A DNA stretch of 64,000 nucleotides. It comes from Roridomyces roridus. Lineage: Eukaryota > Basidiomycota > Agaricomycetes > Agaricales > Mycenaceae. Positions 1 through 9,244 of the stretch are shown here, in pieces. Below the pieces are notes generated by a model. That model was not told the origin of the DNA. It saw nothing but the letters and a program-made list of their open reading frames with translations, and did no database searches. Each line of letters begins with the position of its first letter. Within the stretch, counting starts at the first letter, position 1. The stretch spans positions 744,001 to 808,000 of the forward strand of contig JARKIF010000009.1 in assembly GCA_029378245.1 (NCBI GenBank), in the 5' to 3' direction. The translations under genes were made by a program, and so were the position numbers.

Positions 1-3000
1 AACTCCGTTCTTTCGCATCAGGCCGCGAGATTGGGCAGTAATATGCCGGACATGTCCGCGGTGAGTTGTCCGTTCCTTGCCCTGTGCCACTCTGATCACG
101 CCACTTTGCAGCGCGTCGAGCTCAAGCGTCTCGAACATGAGCGCCAGCGGCTTCTGCAGCGCAAGATGTTCGAGGACCAAATGCGGGCTCTGGAGCAGCA
201 GCAGGCTCAAGAGTTGCTCAGCATTCCATTCGACCCCAACGCTCCTTCCGCCAACGGCGCTATTGGTCATCTGGCTGTTTCTGCACCCACCACTCCTCCG
301 AGGGTCAATGCCGTTCTCAACGGCGATCACCACCAGGGTAGTGCCGCTGCCCAACGGCGTTCCCAGAACTTCGATGCGGAGACTCTGTCCAAGCAGTCGG
401 ACCGCGGTCAACAACGCCGACAAGCGCAAGTCTGTAACCTACGCCCCATCGGTCACCCTCTCCCCGGACCTGAACACCAGCGGTGCTGCAACCAACGGTA
501 GCAGCTTCAGTCGCGCTGCTGGCGCGAAAAGCATGCCTGCAAGCCGCCGCACGTCTGCCAGCGAGCACGATGAGGAGTTGGCTGGGCATCTCCAGGGTCT
601 GTCAATGGCGGGAGAAAGGACTTCTCCCGGTCCCGTCCCGGTCTCTGCTGCAATTCTGAACAGGGCGCGATACAACGAGGACGAGGGAGCCCGTTATGCC
701 AGCACCTACAATGCCGGTATGATGCTTGACGAGCAGCTCGACCAGGAAATGCACAGTGAGTAACACATCCTTTTCCATTCGGGGTAGTCTCTTACTTGGT
801 CTGTGGCAGACGCCATGAGGAATCTGCCAACTTCCGATGACGACAAATACACCTCGTTCGCCGGCAAGGTGTGAACTGCGATGCCGCCTCTGTTTTGCAT
901 GCTCATTTCCAACAGATCTCCGCGTCCTCTGCCGCCTTGGACTTGGCCCACGTCTCGCAGACGTCCCCGCGCACTTCCTTTGCGACGCGCAACCTCGAGA
1001 CCCGGGACAAATCATCCGAATGGCCGCAGTTCACTGGGCCTTCCCGTGGACCTGCTCCCGACGCGGCTACCTTGCGGTCGGATCGCCGCGCTTCGGCGAA
1101 CATCAGCTTGACCGTTTCTGCTGCGTCGAACGATGCCAAATTGGGCACGGTTTCGGCCTCTGCCACGCCCCTTGTTCAACAGCATTCTCAGCATGCTACC
1201 CTCGCCCACTCGCAGCTGCCGTCATCCCGTCGCGGTTCGCCTCCTAGTCTCTTGGAGAGCTTAAACGCCACCACTCGGTCCGTTCCCGCTACGCCCCTTG
1301 GCCTGGGTAACAGCGCCGTCCATATTCTCAAGTCTCCCGGAACGCCTCATACGCCCGAGACTCAAGTATTGAACGGCCGTCTTTCGTCCGTCGGCGAAAA
1401 TGCTGTCAATGCCAACGATCTTCAGGCGTCTTTGTCTCGCATTCCGTCCGGTCAATACGACAGTGCTTCTTTGACCTTCAATTCCATCGGGGAGGACCCT
1501 CTTCAGCAATACGGCGGCGGCATGGACTCTGTTTACGGTCTTAACGGGCTGGACAACAACGGGTACAATTCCTATGGCTTTGAATCGGGCGGACGCTCCA
1601 ACGGTTCCGGCACGAGTGGTTCCACGGCTCTCTATCACCACAATGGATCTCGTTATGGACTAGGCCTCCCCACAAGGGCTAACTCCGGTGCCGGTGATGG
1701 TAAGATGAATGGTTTGCATGGGCCGAAACACAAGCGTGGCGACATGGATCGTGAATGTAAGCAGCACTGTATTCAGTCGTTCGGCTTGGTGCTCAATCAT
1801 TCTATCAGTTAACCGTTTTGCGGGGACGCGACTCGAGGACCTCCAGGGCGAGATACCGGCTCTGTGCAAGGACCAGCACGGCTGCCGGTACCTGCAGAAA
1901 AAGTTGGAGGAGGGCTCTGCGGAGCACCGGGATATGATTTTCCGTGAGACTTTCGGCCACTTTGCAGACCTGATGACTGGTGGGTTTATTTTTACGTGCC
2001 ACAAGTGAAGTGTTGCTGAACCCCATACTTCAGATCCTTTCGGCAACTACCTCTGCCAGAAGCTCTTGGAGTACTCTACTGATGAACAACGCAACGTCAT
2101 CTGCGACTCGGTCGCCCAGGACCTTGTCAACATCTCCCTTAACATGCACGGGACTCGTGCTGTGCAGAAGATGATTGACTTTTTGTCGACGCGCCGACAG
2201 GCCGACGCTCGGTACAATGCGCAGATTCACTCCATCATTGTTGCTCTCAGTCTCCATGTGGTGGTCTTGATCAAGGACTTGAACGGAAATCACGTCATTC
2301 AAAAATGCTTGAACAAGTTGGCGCCCGAGGACAACCAGTTCATCTACAACGCAGTCGCGGCCAACTGCGTCGAGGTAGCCACCCACCGTCACGGCTGCTG
2401 CGTTCTGCAGCGTTGCATCGACCATGCCTCTGATCACCAGCGCATCCAACTTGTGAACGAGATCACGTACAACGCCCTCACCCTTGTCCAGGACCCGTAT
2501 GGCAACTACGTTGTCCAATACATCCTCGATTTGAACGACAATCGGTTCAGCGACGCCGTCATCCGCCAGTTCACTGGCAATGTCTGCGCCTTGTCCGTTC
2601 AGAAATTCAGCTCGAATGTCATCGAGAAGGTGCGTTGTTCGTACTTATCCATCGTTATCCTTTTCTGACTGTATGCAGTGTGTCCGTGTCGCGGAACACA
2701 GCACTCGCAAGATGTTGATCGAGGAGCTATTGAACCGTACCCGCTTGGAGAAGTTGCTGCGCGATTCCTATGGGAACTACTGTGTCCAGGTGCGTCTCAG
2801 GGTCTGGATCACCCGCGGTCCGTCTTCTAACGTTAATATCAGACCGCTCTGGACTATGCCGAACCCAACCAGCGCGCTATGCTTGTCGAGGGTATCCGAC
2901 CCGTTCTGCCCTTGATCCGTAACACTCCGTACGGCAAACGGATTCAAAACAAGTTGCAGCGCGAGCAGATGGACCATTTCGGTGGAGGCTACCAGCACTC

Positions 3001-3355
3001 GGTCAGCGTGCCTCTGAACAACCTTGTTGGTTCCCAAGGCATGCCCCAAGCGCGTCACATGTCGTCTGGGCTTCACGCCAACGGACTGTCGGACATCTAC
3101 GGCGGTCAGGGTGGTCTCTATGCCCAGTCATCTTTCGGACAGACCCATATGGCACCGCAGCATCACAGTCTCCAGCCGTCCATTGACGGTTACGTGCTGC
3201 AGGGCAACTCGAGCCACATTGGTCTGTCGTCGTCGCACCATGGCGGTGGTCTCTCGGGCGCCCCCCCGTTCGCGGGCATCAGCCCTTTCGGCAGCGCGGG
3301 TCTCACTAATACCCTGTCGGACCCCTACCAGAGGTCCTTCGGATATGGAATGTAA
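1..3355 (+). CDS. PUF4: Pumilio/PUF-domain RNA-binding protein, Puf4-like (5' end outside window)
   Basis: Sequence-specific binder of mRNA 3' UTRs that acts on translation and decay in the cytoplasm. Eight PUF repeats are visible from about 1810 to 2950: HGCRYLQK, GNYLCQKLLE, GTRAVQKMID, GNHVIQKCLN, HGCCVLQRCID, GNYVVQYILD, SSNVIEK and GNYCVQTALD. The HGCR first repeat and HGCC fifth repeat resemble yeast Puf4 rather than Puf3. Upstream is a long low-complexity Ser/Thr/Pro region, starting with a Gln/Glu-rich helix (ERQRLLQRKMFEDQMRALEQQQ). The tail is Gly/Ser/His-rich and ends FGYGM. Introns are visible near 61-114, 757-807, 870-915, 1756-1808, 1980-2032, 2630-2679 and 2789-2842. The N-terminus lies before base 1. 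The frame changes by one base near 397-404 with no room for an intron (see findings). Family is certain; the Puf4 class is inferred from the repeat motifs. Confidence 0.93.
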
Positions 3356-3984
3356 AACAACCAACAACGGACCTTGTGGCCGCGACACTCTTTTTCTTCA
3401 AGCTCTCGAAATATCGTACACCATCGCCAAACCGTTGCGTCTTTTTTCGGCCTCCCCTTCCCCCACACGCATCTACCTTACCGACCTTTTTGAATTGCTG
3501 TTCCCTCGCTCTCGTCAACCCGTATCATCTACCCACTCCGGCTTGGACCGCCAGAGTTATCATACCACACCCCGCATTGTATTTTGCAAACGGCATATTT
3601 CTCAGACTATTGCTTCTTCTGTTTGACCACTTCTTACTGTTTCGCCCCCCATTTGTACAGGTTACCCTCATCCCCCCAACACGCGTAACACGGTTGTCTG
3701 TCTAATAGTCCCACCGCAGCACTATTGTCTGTCATTCTGTAGTTAAAACTCCATCCCAGCTGTATAAATTTCGATAATTAGATATTGCAACCGGATATTA
3801 TATCAATATTTTCAACGAGCTGAACCCTTGTGCAAGAACATTGTTTCCGTGGAAGAAAGGACTCGGGAATCTCAGCGTCAAAGGTGTGCGACGTGCATGC
3901 CTGACATTAACATATCATATTGGGTGCATACAAGTGCGATGTAGAGACGCGAAAAGGAAACAGAGCGTAGTCAAGATTCGACGT
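3356..3984. other. Non-coding gap with 3' flanks of two convergent genes
   Basis: This stretch separates the stop of the PUF gene from the stop of the minus-strand RPS29 gene. It is pyrimidine-rich on the plus strand at first, then A/T-rich near 3730-3830, which fits 3' UTR and polyadenylation sequence. No protein-like frame was found. Confidence 0.6.
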
Positions 3985-4255
3985 TCACCGGTTCTGAAGA
4001 AATACGCGTTGGTGGATGGCGAGGAACAAGAGACGACCAAACGCACCTTGACGAACCCGATGGCGGCCGACTTTTCACGGAAGCACTGGCGGCAGAGGTC
4101 AAGGCCGTACTTGCGGATGAGACCGGCCTGGTGGGCGCACAGACGGCTGAAGGGAGGGTGAGGCAGGGAAGACGGGGTGGTAGAGAGACGCACCATTGGC
4201 GAGAGCCTTTGCCATACTTTCTCGGGCGAGAGAACCAAACAGCGTCGTGGGTCAT
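3985..4255 (-). CDS. RPS29: 40S ribosomal protein S29 (uS14)
   Basis: Zinc-binding protein of the small ribosomal subunit head. Three short exons splice to a product of about 56 residues: exon 1 4255-4194, exon 2 4146-4047, exon 3 3993-3985. The product begins [19 protein letters not shown]. It has the two Cys pairs CRLC and CRQC around [10 protein letters not shown], then continues [14 protein letters not shown]. Length, the CxxC-x14-CxxC spacing and the terminal Arg match eukaryotic uS14. All introns are GT-AG. The last exon carries only 9 nt (Asn, Arg, stop). The gene is divergent from the AAA-like gene at 4472, with 216 bp between start codons. Every residue block typical of the family is present, so the call is strong even though each exon is short. 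Confidence 0.93.
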
Positions 4256-4412
4256 TTTTGAGGGTCGGTAGGATCTGAGGGAGGCAGCTCTTGAGAAATG
4301 GGTAGCAAAGACGCGGCGGAGAGACGGACCCTGTTTTGGTGAAGAGGAAATTCGATGAAGAGTGTGGCTGTGAAAATCTATACAGCTCGGCATGTCGGAT
4401 CAAGACGGATGC

Positions 4413-4443
4413 AGCACAACAATGCTCCGCCAAGTTCCCGAAA
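4413..4443 (+). repeat. Copy 1 of a conserved block flanking the AAA-like paralogs
   Basis: The block reads AGCACAACAATGCTCC, then GCCAAGTTCCCGAAA. Close copies occur at 7464-7494 and 9166-9196. It lies just upstream of the first paralog and probably marks the edge of the duplicated unit or a shared regulatory site. Confidence 0.7.
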
Positions 4444-4471
4444 AGGAGACTTTGCAACATGAATTTGAACC

Positions 4472-5593
4472 ATGTCTGGATCCCTATCCCCCAGTGTTCC
4501 CAACGATGAAAGAACCAAGCACTATCCACTCCGTGTCGCCAACGCAGTCTACGCTCGCGGCGGCACCGTGCGCAGTCTCCCGAAACCGTTGGACACGTTC
4601 CCCCGAATCATGGAGACGGAGGGTATGGCTTTCCTCTTCAAACCTTTTGGAATGGACCAGTTGTACCGTCTTTTGGCTTGTCACTGTCCCATTCTTCTCC
4701 GCCGACCGTTTGGCTGGGGAATTGAAATGTTTGCAGCGACGTTCGTCGCCAGAGTCGCCATCGCGCCTCCCGTTCCCTTTGATATCTTCTTCGTTGATGA
4801 ATGCACCATGGATTCCGGGGTTGGTCTCCACGAGGATACCATCCTTTTATTGGACATGAGGGGTGCGGATGTCGAGGCGGACGTGGCCGTCGAGGCTGAC
4901 CTCGACGCCGCACTCACCAAATACGTTCACCGTCGCTGCCAGCAGCACGTGGAACACTATGGAATGTCAGACATCCCTTCAATGAAGAGTTTCCTCGGGT
5001 TTAGTAGCCCAGCGGCCAAAATCATAACCTACACCGCTGTGCGTCCATTGACTGGACTAGTTTATCCAATTGACTGTGGTGCTTTACAGAATGAGTCCCA
5101 CCGCCACCATCTTCCTATGATTCTCCTCATTGAGAACTTTGACGACATGCAAGCACCAGCGGCGGAGTCCGTGGTCGACACCTTTTTTCACGAGCTCGAA
5201 CACATAGTCGTCACTGCGCGCATCAAGGGCCTTGTCCTTTTCTCCGACATGTACGACGAAAAACCTCCAGTTCCGAATCTCCAACACGCCATCGATATTA
5301 CTCACCATCCAGCATTCCAGACGGCAGTTGGTTGCACAGAGCAGGATGTTCGGGACCTTAACCGCGCGCTGGCCAAGTCGTTTCCCGAATCCCCGGGCTA
5401 TGTTTCCAAAATGCTCGTGGATAAGGCCCTCTCTCCCCTTTTCTTCGCACATGAAGACTGGGACCAGGAACTCCAACCATCGCATCCGTTAAGGGTGGCG
5501 GAGCTGGATATGTCGGAAGCACATCGAGGGGTGTACCCGCTGGAGCCGGTTCTGGAGGTGTTGACGGAACAGTACTCTCTCAGGCGGACATGA
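4472..5593 (+). CDS. Degenerate AAA-ATPase-like protein, paralog 1
   Basis: Intronless 373-residue protein, one of four paralogs here. The fold is inferred from the order of blocks seen in the fungal AAA-ATPase-like family (Pfam AAA-ATPase_like): a [20 protein letters not shown] segment, the P-loop site [13 protein letters not shown], a DTILLLDM strand, the Walker B site MILLIENFD, a VLFSDMYDE strand and a [15 protein letters not shown] block like the family's GfTeeEV motif. It ends with [18 protein letters not shown]. At the P-loop the Lys and Thr expected from RPPGFGKT are Ile and Glu, and Walker B has EN where DE is usual, so ATP hydrolysis is unlikely. It lacks the Ser-rich N-terminal extension of paralogs 3 and 4. 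There is no signal peptide or membrane segment. Function unknown. Confidence 0.8.
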   Translation: MSGSLSPSVPNDERTKHYPLRVANAVYARGGTVRSLPKPLDTFPRIMETEGMAFLFKPFGMDQLYRLLACHCPILLRRPFGWGIEMFAATFVARVAIAPPVPFDIFFVDECTMDSGVGLHEDTILLLDMRGADVEADVAVEADLDAALTKYVHRRCQQHVEHYGMSDIPSMKSFLGFSSPAAKIITYTAVRPLTGLVYPIDCGALQNESHRHHLPMILLIENFDDMQAPAAESVVDTFFHELEHIVVTARIKGLVLFSDMYDEKPPVPNLQHAIDITHHPAFQTAVGCTEQDVRDLNRALAKSFPESPGYVSKMLVDKALSPLFFAHEDWDQELQPSHPLRVAELDMSEAHRGVYPLEPVLEVLTEQYSLRRT

Positions 5594-6136
5594 TCTTGGC
5601 GTTTCTTTGAAACCAATCCCCTTTCGCAAGCCAGCACAGCGTAATGATGATTTTCATTTTTTGGTGCTCTGTTCGTCTCAGTTTCGCAACGGCTCTTCTT
5701 TCACTTGCACTCGTCCAGGCCCGCCCATCGACTCGGTCACCTCTGTCCTCGAGCCGACGAGCCCCACGCTCTTTCAAATCCTAGCCCTTCCGCCAGCGTT
5801 CGTCACTCCCCTCCCCATGCACTCGTCATGGCCGTCCTCCAGTTGCAGCATTTGATTTTGGGTGTGTTGTTCGTCTCGTATGCTCAGTGGTGGCTCGTGT
5901 AGGGTATCCGTACGCGTATATACCACGTATTGTGCATGAAACGGCCTGAATCAAACGCGCTAGAAACAAGTCTCTCATCCACACAGGTTTCAATCATGAG
6001 AAGCCGCCGACTCGCAGGATTCTGAATAAATTCTAGCTGGTATCCGAGTCATTGTCTCAGTGTCATGTCTCGTGATCGTGTCGTGCTTGAACTTCATTTG
6101 AACACCAACTTTAGTCTTTAATCACCAACCGCGACG
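5594..6136. other. Intergenic region between paralogs 1 and 2
   Basis: No supported gene. Around 5966-6020 the sequence is similar to 7543-7594, upstream of paralog 3: CAAGTCTCTCATCCACA, ATCATGAGAAGC and GACTCGC occur in the same order. Both are followed by GTGATCGTGTCGTGCTTGAAC, so the promoter was duplicated with the gene. Confidence 0.6.
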
Positions 6137-7255
6137 ATGGCCCACCCCACGGACGACTCCACTTTTCATTATCCACTCCGTGTCTCCAACGCCGTGTATG
6201 CTCTGGGTGGCTTTGTAAACAGTCTCCCGAAGCCGTTGGCAAACTTCCCCCTAATCGCCGAGACGGAGGGTGTGGCCTTCCTCTTCAAGCCCTTCGGTAT
6301 GGACCAGTTGTACCGGCTTTTGGCCTGCCACCGTCCCATTCTTCTCCGCCGGCCATTTGGCTGGGGAATAGAGATGTTTATGACGACGTTCGCTGCGAGA
6401 GTCGCCATTTCGCCCTTCGTCCCCTTCGATACATTCTACGTTGATGAGTGCACCATAGATTCCGGTGTTGGTCTCCATGAGGATACCATCCTTCCACTGG
6501 ATTTCGGGGGTGTGAATCTCAGTGGTGTGGATGTCGAGGCGGATGTCGCTGCCGCACTTACCGGATACGTTCACCGTCGCTGCCAGCAGTACGCGGAACA
6601 CTACGCAATCCGGGACATCCTTCCAATCGAGTGTTTCCTCGCCTCGAAGAGCCCAGCCGCCCAAATCATTTCGTACACCATTGTGCGTCCATTGACAAGT
6701 GGCATGATGATTGACCGGACTAACTCTCCGATTGACTGTACTTCACAGGGTCAATCTCACTGCAAACAACTTCCTGTTATTCTCCTCATTGAGAACTTCG
6801 ACGCAATCCAAACATCAGAGGCAGAGCGTGTACTCAACGCGTTTTTCCACAGGCTTGAAGACATGGTGGTCACTGGACACATGAAGGCTCTTATCCTTTT
6901 CTCGGACATGGACGACGATGAAAACCTACGGGTTCCAAATCTCCAACATACTGTTGACGTTACTCACCATCCAGCGTTCCAGACAGCAGTCGGTTGCGCG
7001 GAGCGGGATGTTCGTGACCTCGACCGTGCGCTGGCCAAGTCATTTCCCGAGGCCCGGGGAGATATTTTCCAGCTGTTGAAGTACAAGAACTTCTCTCCCG
7101 TTGTATTCACCGACCCGGAGTGGGACAAGGAACTCCCGCCATCGCACCCGTTAAGGGCGGCGAAGTTGAGGCTGTCGGAAGGAAATCGCGGCGTGTACCC
7201 GCTGGAGCCAGTTATGGAGGTGTTGACGGAAAAGTACTCTCTCGAACAGCCATGA
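6137..7255 (+). CDS. Degenerate AAA-ATPase-like protein, paralog 2
   Basis: Intronless 372-residue paralog of the proteins at 4472 and 7665. It starts MAHPTDDSTFHYPLR and has the same order of blocks: [17 protein letters not shown], then [13 protein letters not shown] at the P-loop, VILLIENFD at Walker [16 protein letters not shown], and a [18 protein letters not shown] end. The Walker A Lys/Thr are again Ile/Glu. The frame is open throughout, with no stops or frameshifts, so it is not an obvious pseudogene. Its last 150 bp are almost identical to paralog 3, which points to recent duplication or gene conversion. Function unknown. Confidence 0.8.
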   Translation: MAHPTDDSTFHYPLRVSNAVYALGGFVNSLPKPLANFPLIAETEGVAFLFKPFGMDQLYRLLACHRPILLRRPFGWGIEMFMTTFAARVAISPFVPFDTFYVDECTIDSGVGLHEDTILPLDFGGVNLSGVDVEADVAAALTGYVHRRCQQYAEHYAIRDILPIECFLASKSPAAQIISYTIVRPLTSGMMIDRTNSPIDCTSQGQSHCKQLPVILLIENFDAIQTSEAERVLNAFFHRLEDMVVTGHMKALILFSDMDDDENLRVPNLQHTVDVTHHPAFQTAVGCAERDVRDLDRALAKSFPEARGDIFQLLKYKNFSPVVFTDPEWDKELPPSHPLRAAKLRLSEGNRGVYPLEPVMEVLTEKYSLEQP

Positions 7256-7664
7256 TCTTTGTGTTTCTTTACCAGCAGGGGCAAACCCCTTTCACCAATG
7301 AAAGCCCTGATTCATTTTACTTTTTGGATGCGTTGTTCGTCTGGGTTTTGTAACGGCTCTGGCGGCGTCTCTTATGCACAGCGGCGGCTCGTGCAGGATA
7401 CGTATGCGTATACCACGTATTGTGCAAGCTTGAATCAAGACGCACCGCGGCACCGATCAATAGAGCACAATAGTACTCCGCCAAGTCCCCAAAAAGTACA
7501 TTTTGGCGGAGTCGGCCTCATACAGCGGTCTCACGAGCTCGGAGCAAGTCTCTCATCCACAGGGCTTAAATCATGAGAAGCAGACGACTCGCGATTGTGA
7601 ATGGCATCATTGTTTCAGTTATGAGATCATGTGATCGTGTCGTGCTTGAACAAAAACCAAGACG
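7256..7664. repeat. Intergenic region with duplicated promoter blocks
   Basis: It contains copy 2 of the 31-bp block (7464-7494) and the promoter segment shared with the region before paralog 2 (7543-7594, then GTGATCGTGTCGTGCTTGAAC near 7630). A short inverted match to the block, TTTTGGCGGAGTC, follows at about 7501. No gene is supported. Confidence 0.55.
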
Positions 7665-8945
7665 ATGACCCGCCTCACCGACGACTCCGTTGATTATGAC
7701 TTGTCTTTCGAAGAACAGCTGCCCCCCACTGTCGAAGTTTGCGTCGTGAAATCGTCTTTTTCCGGCTCAAACAATTCAATTGCCGCAACTGCCTCTTCGC
7801 CTCCGAGTCTATCCCAGTCTTCGATTTCCAGTTTACCCGCCGAATATTACGATGACGCTGGGCTTGAAGAGGATGATGACACCAAGCACTATCCACTCCG
7901 CGCCAGAAACGCAGTTTACGCCCTTGGCGGCGCCGTGCGGAGTCTCCCGAACCCCTTAGAAACGTTTCCTCGAATCATCAGGACGGAGGGTATGGCGTTC
8001 CTCTTCAAGCCTTTTGGCATGGACCAGTTGTACCGCCTTTTAACTTGCCGCCGTCCCGTCCTTCTCCGCCGACCGTTTGGCTGGGGAATCGAGATATTTG
8101 CCGCGACGTTCGCCGCCAGAGTCGCCATTGCGCCTCGCGTTCCCTTCGACATTTTCCACTCTGATGAGTGCACCATGGATTCGAGCATCGGTCTCCACCA
8201 GGATACCATCCTAGCATTGGATTTAAAGGCTGTGGATGTCGAGTCCGACATCGCTGCGACACTCCCCAGATACGTTCACACTCGCTGCCAGAAATACTCG
8301 CAAAGTTACGGAACCTGGGACATCCTTCCAATTGAGAGCTTTCTCTACTCTGAGAGCCCCTCCGCCGCCATCATATCGTACACCGCGGTGCGTCCATTAT
8401 TAACTGGGCTAGTTGTTAGTTCTCCAATTGACTGTTGTACTCCACAGAGTGACGATGTCCAGCCTCCTCTGATTCTCCTCATTGAGAATTTCGATGAGAT
8501 TCAAACACCAGCGGCGGAGCTTGTGGTCAATGCCTTCTTCCACGAGCTCGAACACCTGGTTGTCATTGGACACATCAAGGCTCTCGTACTTTTGTCGGAC
8601 ATGTACGACGAAAGACCTCCAGTTCCGACTCTCCAACGCACCATCGATATCAGTCACCATCCAGCGTTTCAAACGGCAGTCGGTTGTATGAAACAGGATG
8701 TTTGGGATCTCGACGAGGCGCTGGCCGAGTCGTTTCCCGAGGCCCGGGGTGATGTTTTCCTAATGCTAGAGGATAGGGGCATCTCTCCCGTTTTATTCAC
8801 CGACCCGGAGTGGGACAAGGAACTCCCGCCATCGCACCCGTTAAGGGTGGCGAAGTTGCGGCTGTCGGAAGGAAATCGCGGCGTGTACCCGCTGGAGCCA
8901 GTTATGGAGGTGTTGACAGAAAAGTACTCTCTAAAACAGCCATGA
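7665..8945 (+). CDS. Degenerate AAA-ATPase-like protein, paralog 3
   Basis: Intronless 426-residue paralog with an extra N-terminal region of about 65 residues that is acidic and Ser-rich, beginning MTRLTDDSVDYDLSFEEQ. It is related to the N-terminus of paralog 4 (pattern DxSxxxELxPxxxVCxVxSS). The core then follows: [63 protein letters not shown] and [19 protein letters not shown]-loop Lys/Thr are Ile/Glu and the Walker B Asp-Glu pair is Glu-Asn. The family assignment rests on motif order and is an inference; the paralogy among the four genes is plain. Confidence 0.8.
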   Translation: MTRLTDDSVDYDLSFEEQLPPTVEVCVVKSSFSGSNNSIAATASSPPSLSQSSISSLPAEYYDDAGLEEDDDTKHYPLRARNAVYALGGAVRSLPNPLETFPRIIRTEGMAFLFKPFGMDQLYRLLTCRRPVLLRRPFGWGIEIFAATFAARVAIAPRVPFDIFHSDECTMDSSIGLHQDTILALDLKAVDVESDIAATLPRYVHTRCQKYSQSYGTWDILPIESFLYSESPSAAIISYTAVRPLLTGLVVSSPIDCCTPQSDDVQPPLILLIENFDEIQTPAAELVVNAFFHELEHLVVIGHIKALVLLSDMYDERPPVPTLQRTIDISHHPAFQTAVGCMKQDVWDLDEALAESFPEARGDVFLMLEDRGISPVLFTDPEWDKELPPSHPLRVAKLRLSEGNRGVYPLEPVMEVLTEKYSLKQP

Positions 8946-9244
8946 TTCCGTTCCACTACAAGAAGGGAAGCCATCGTAGTGCGCGACCTCGATCCCCGTT
9001 CGTTGCCCTTCCGCCTTGGTTTCGTCAATGCAAGTCCTGAATATTTGATTATGATTTTCGTTTTTGGGTGCGTTGTTCGTGTTGACGGAAGAGTTGGTGC
9101 ATCTAGGGTATATATCACTTTGGTGAATACAGAGCAGTAGCGTGAAATCTGATGCCAGACAACAAAGCACAACAATGCTCCTCCAAGTTCCCGAAATGGA
9201 AATTTTGCATGGCTCATGCCATATCTATATAAATCCATGATCTA
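8946..9244. other. Intergenic region between convergent genes, with copy 3 of the 31-bp block
   Basis: The block AGCACAACAATGCTCC, then TCCAAGTTCCCGAAA, lies at 9166-9196. The rest looks like 3' flank of paralog 3 and of the ABC transporter. No gene is seen. Confidence 0.6.

Noticed and set aside
3915..4529. 204-codon minus-strand frame as one continuous protein
   Set aside because: Only the middle part is coding (RPS29 exon 2); the rest is intron or flank read through.
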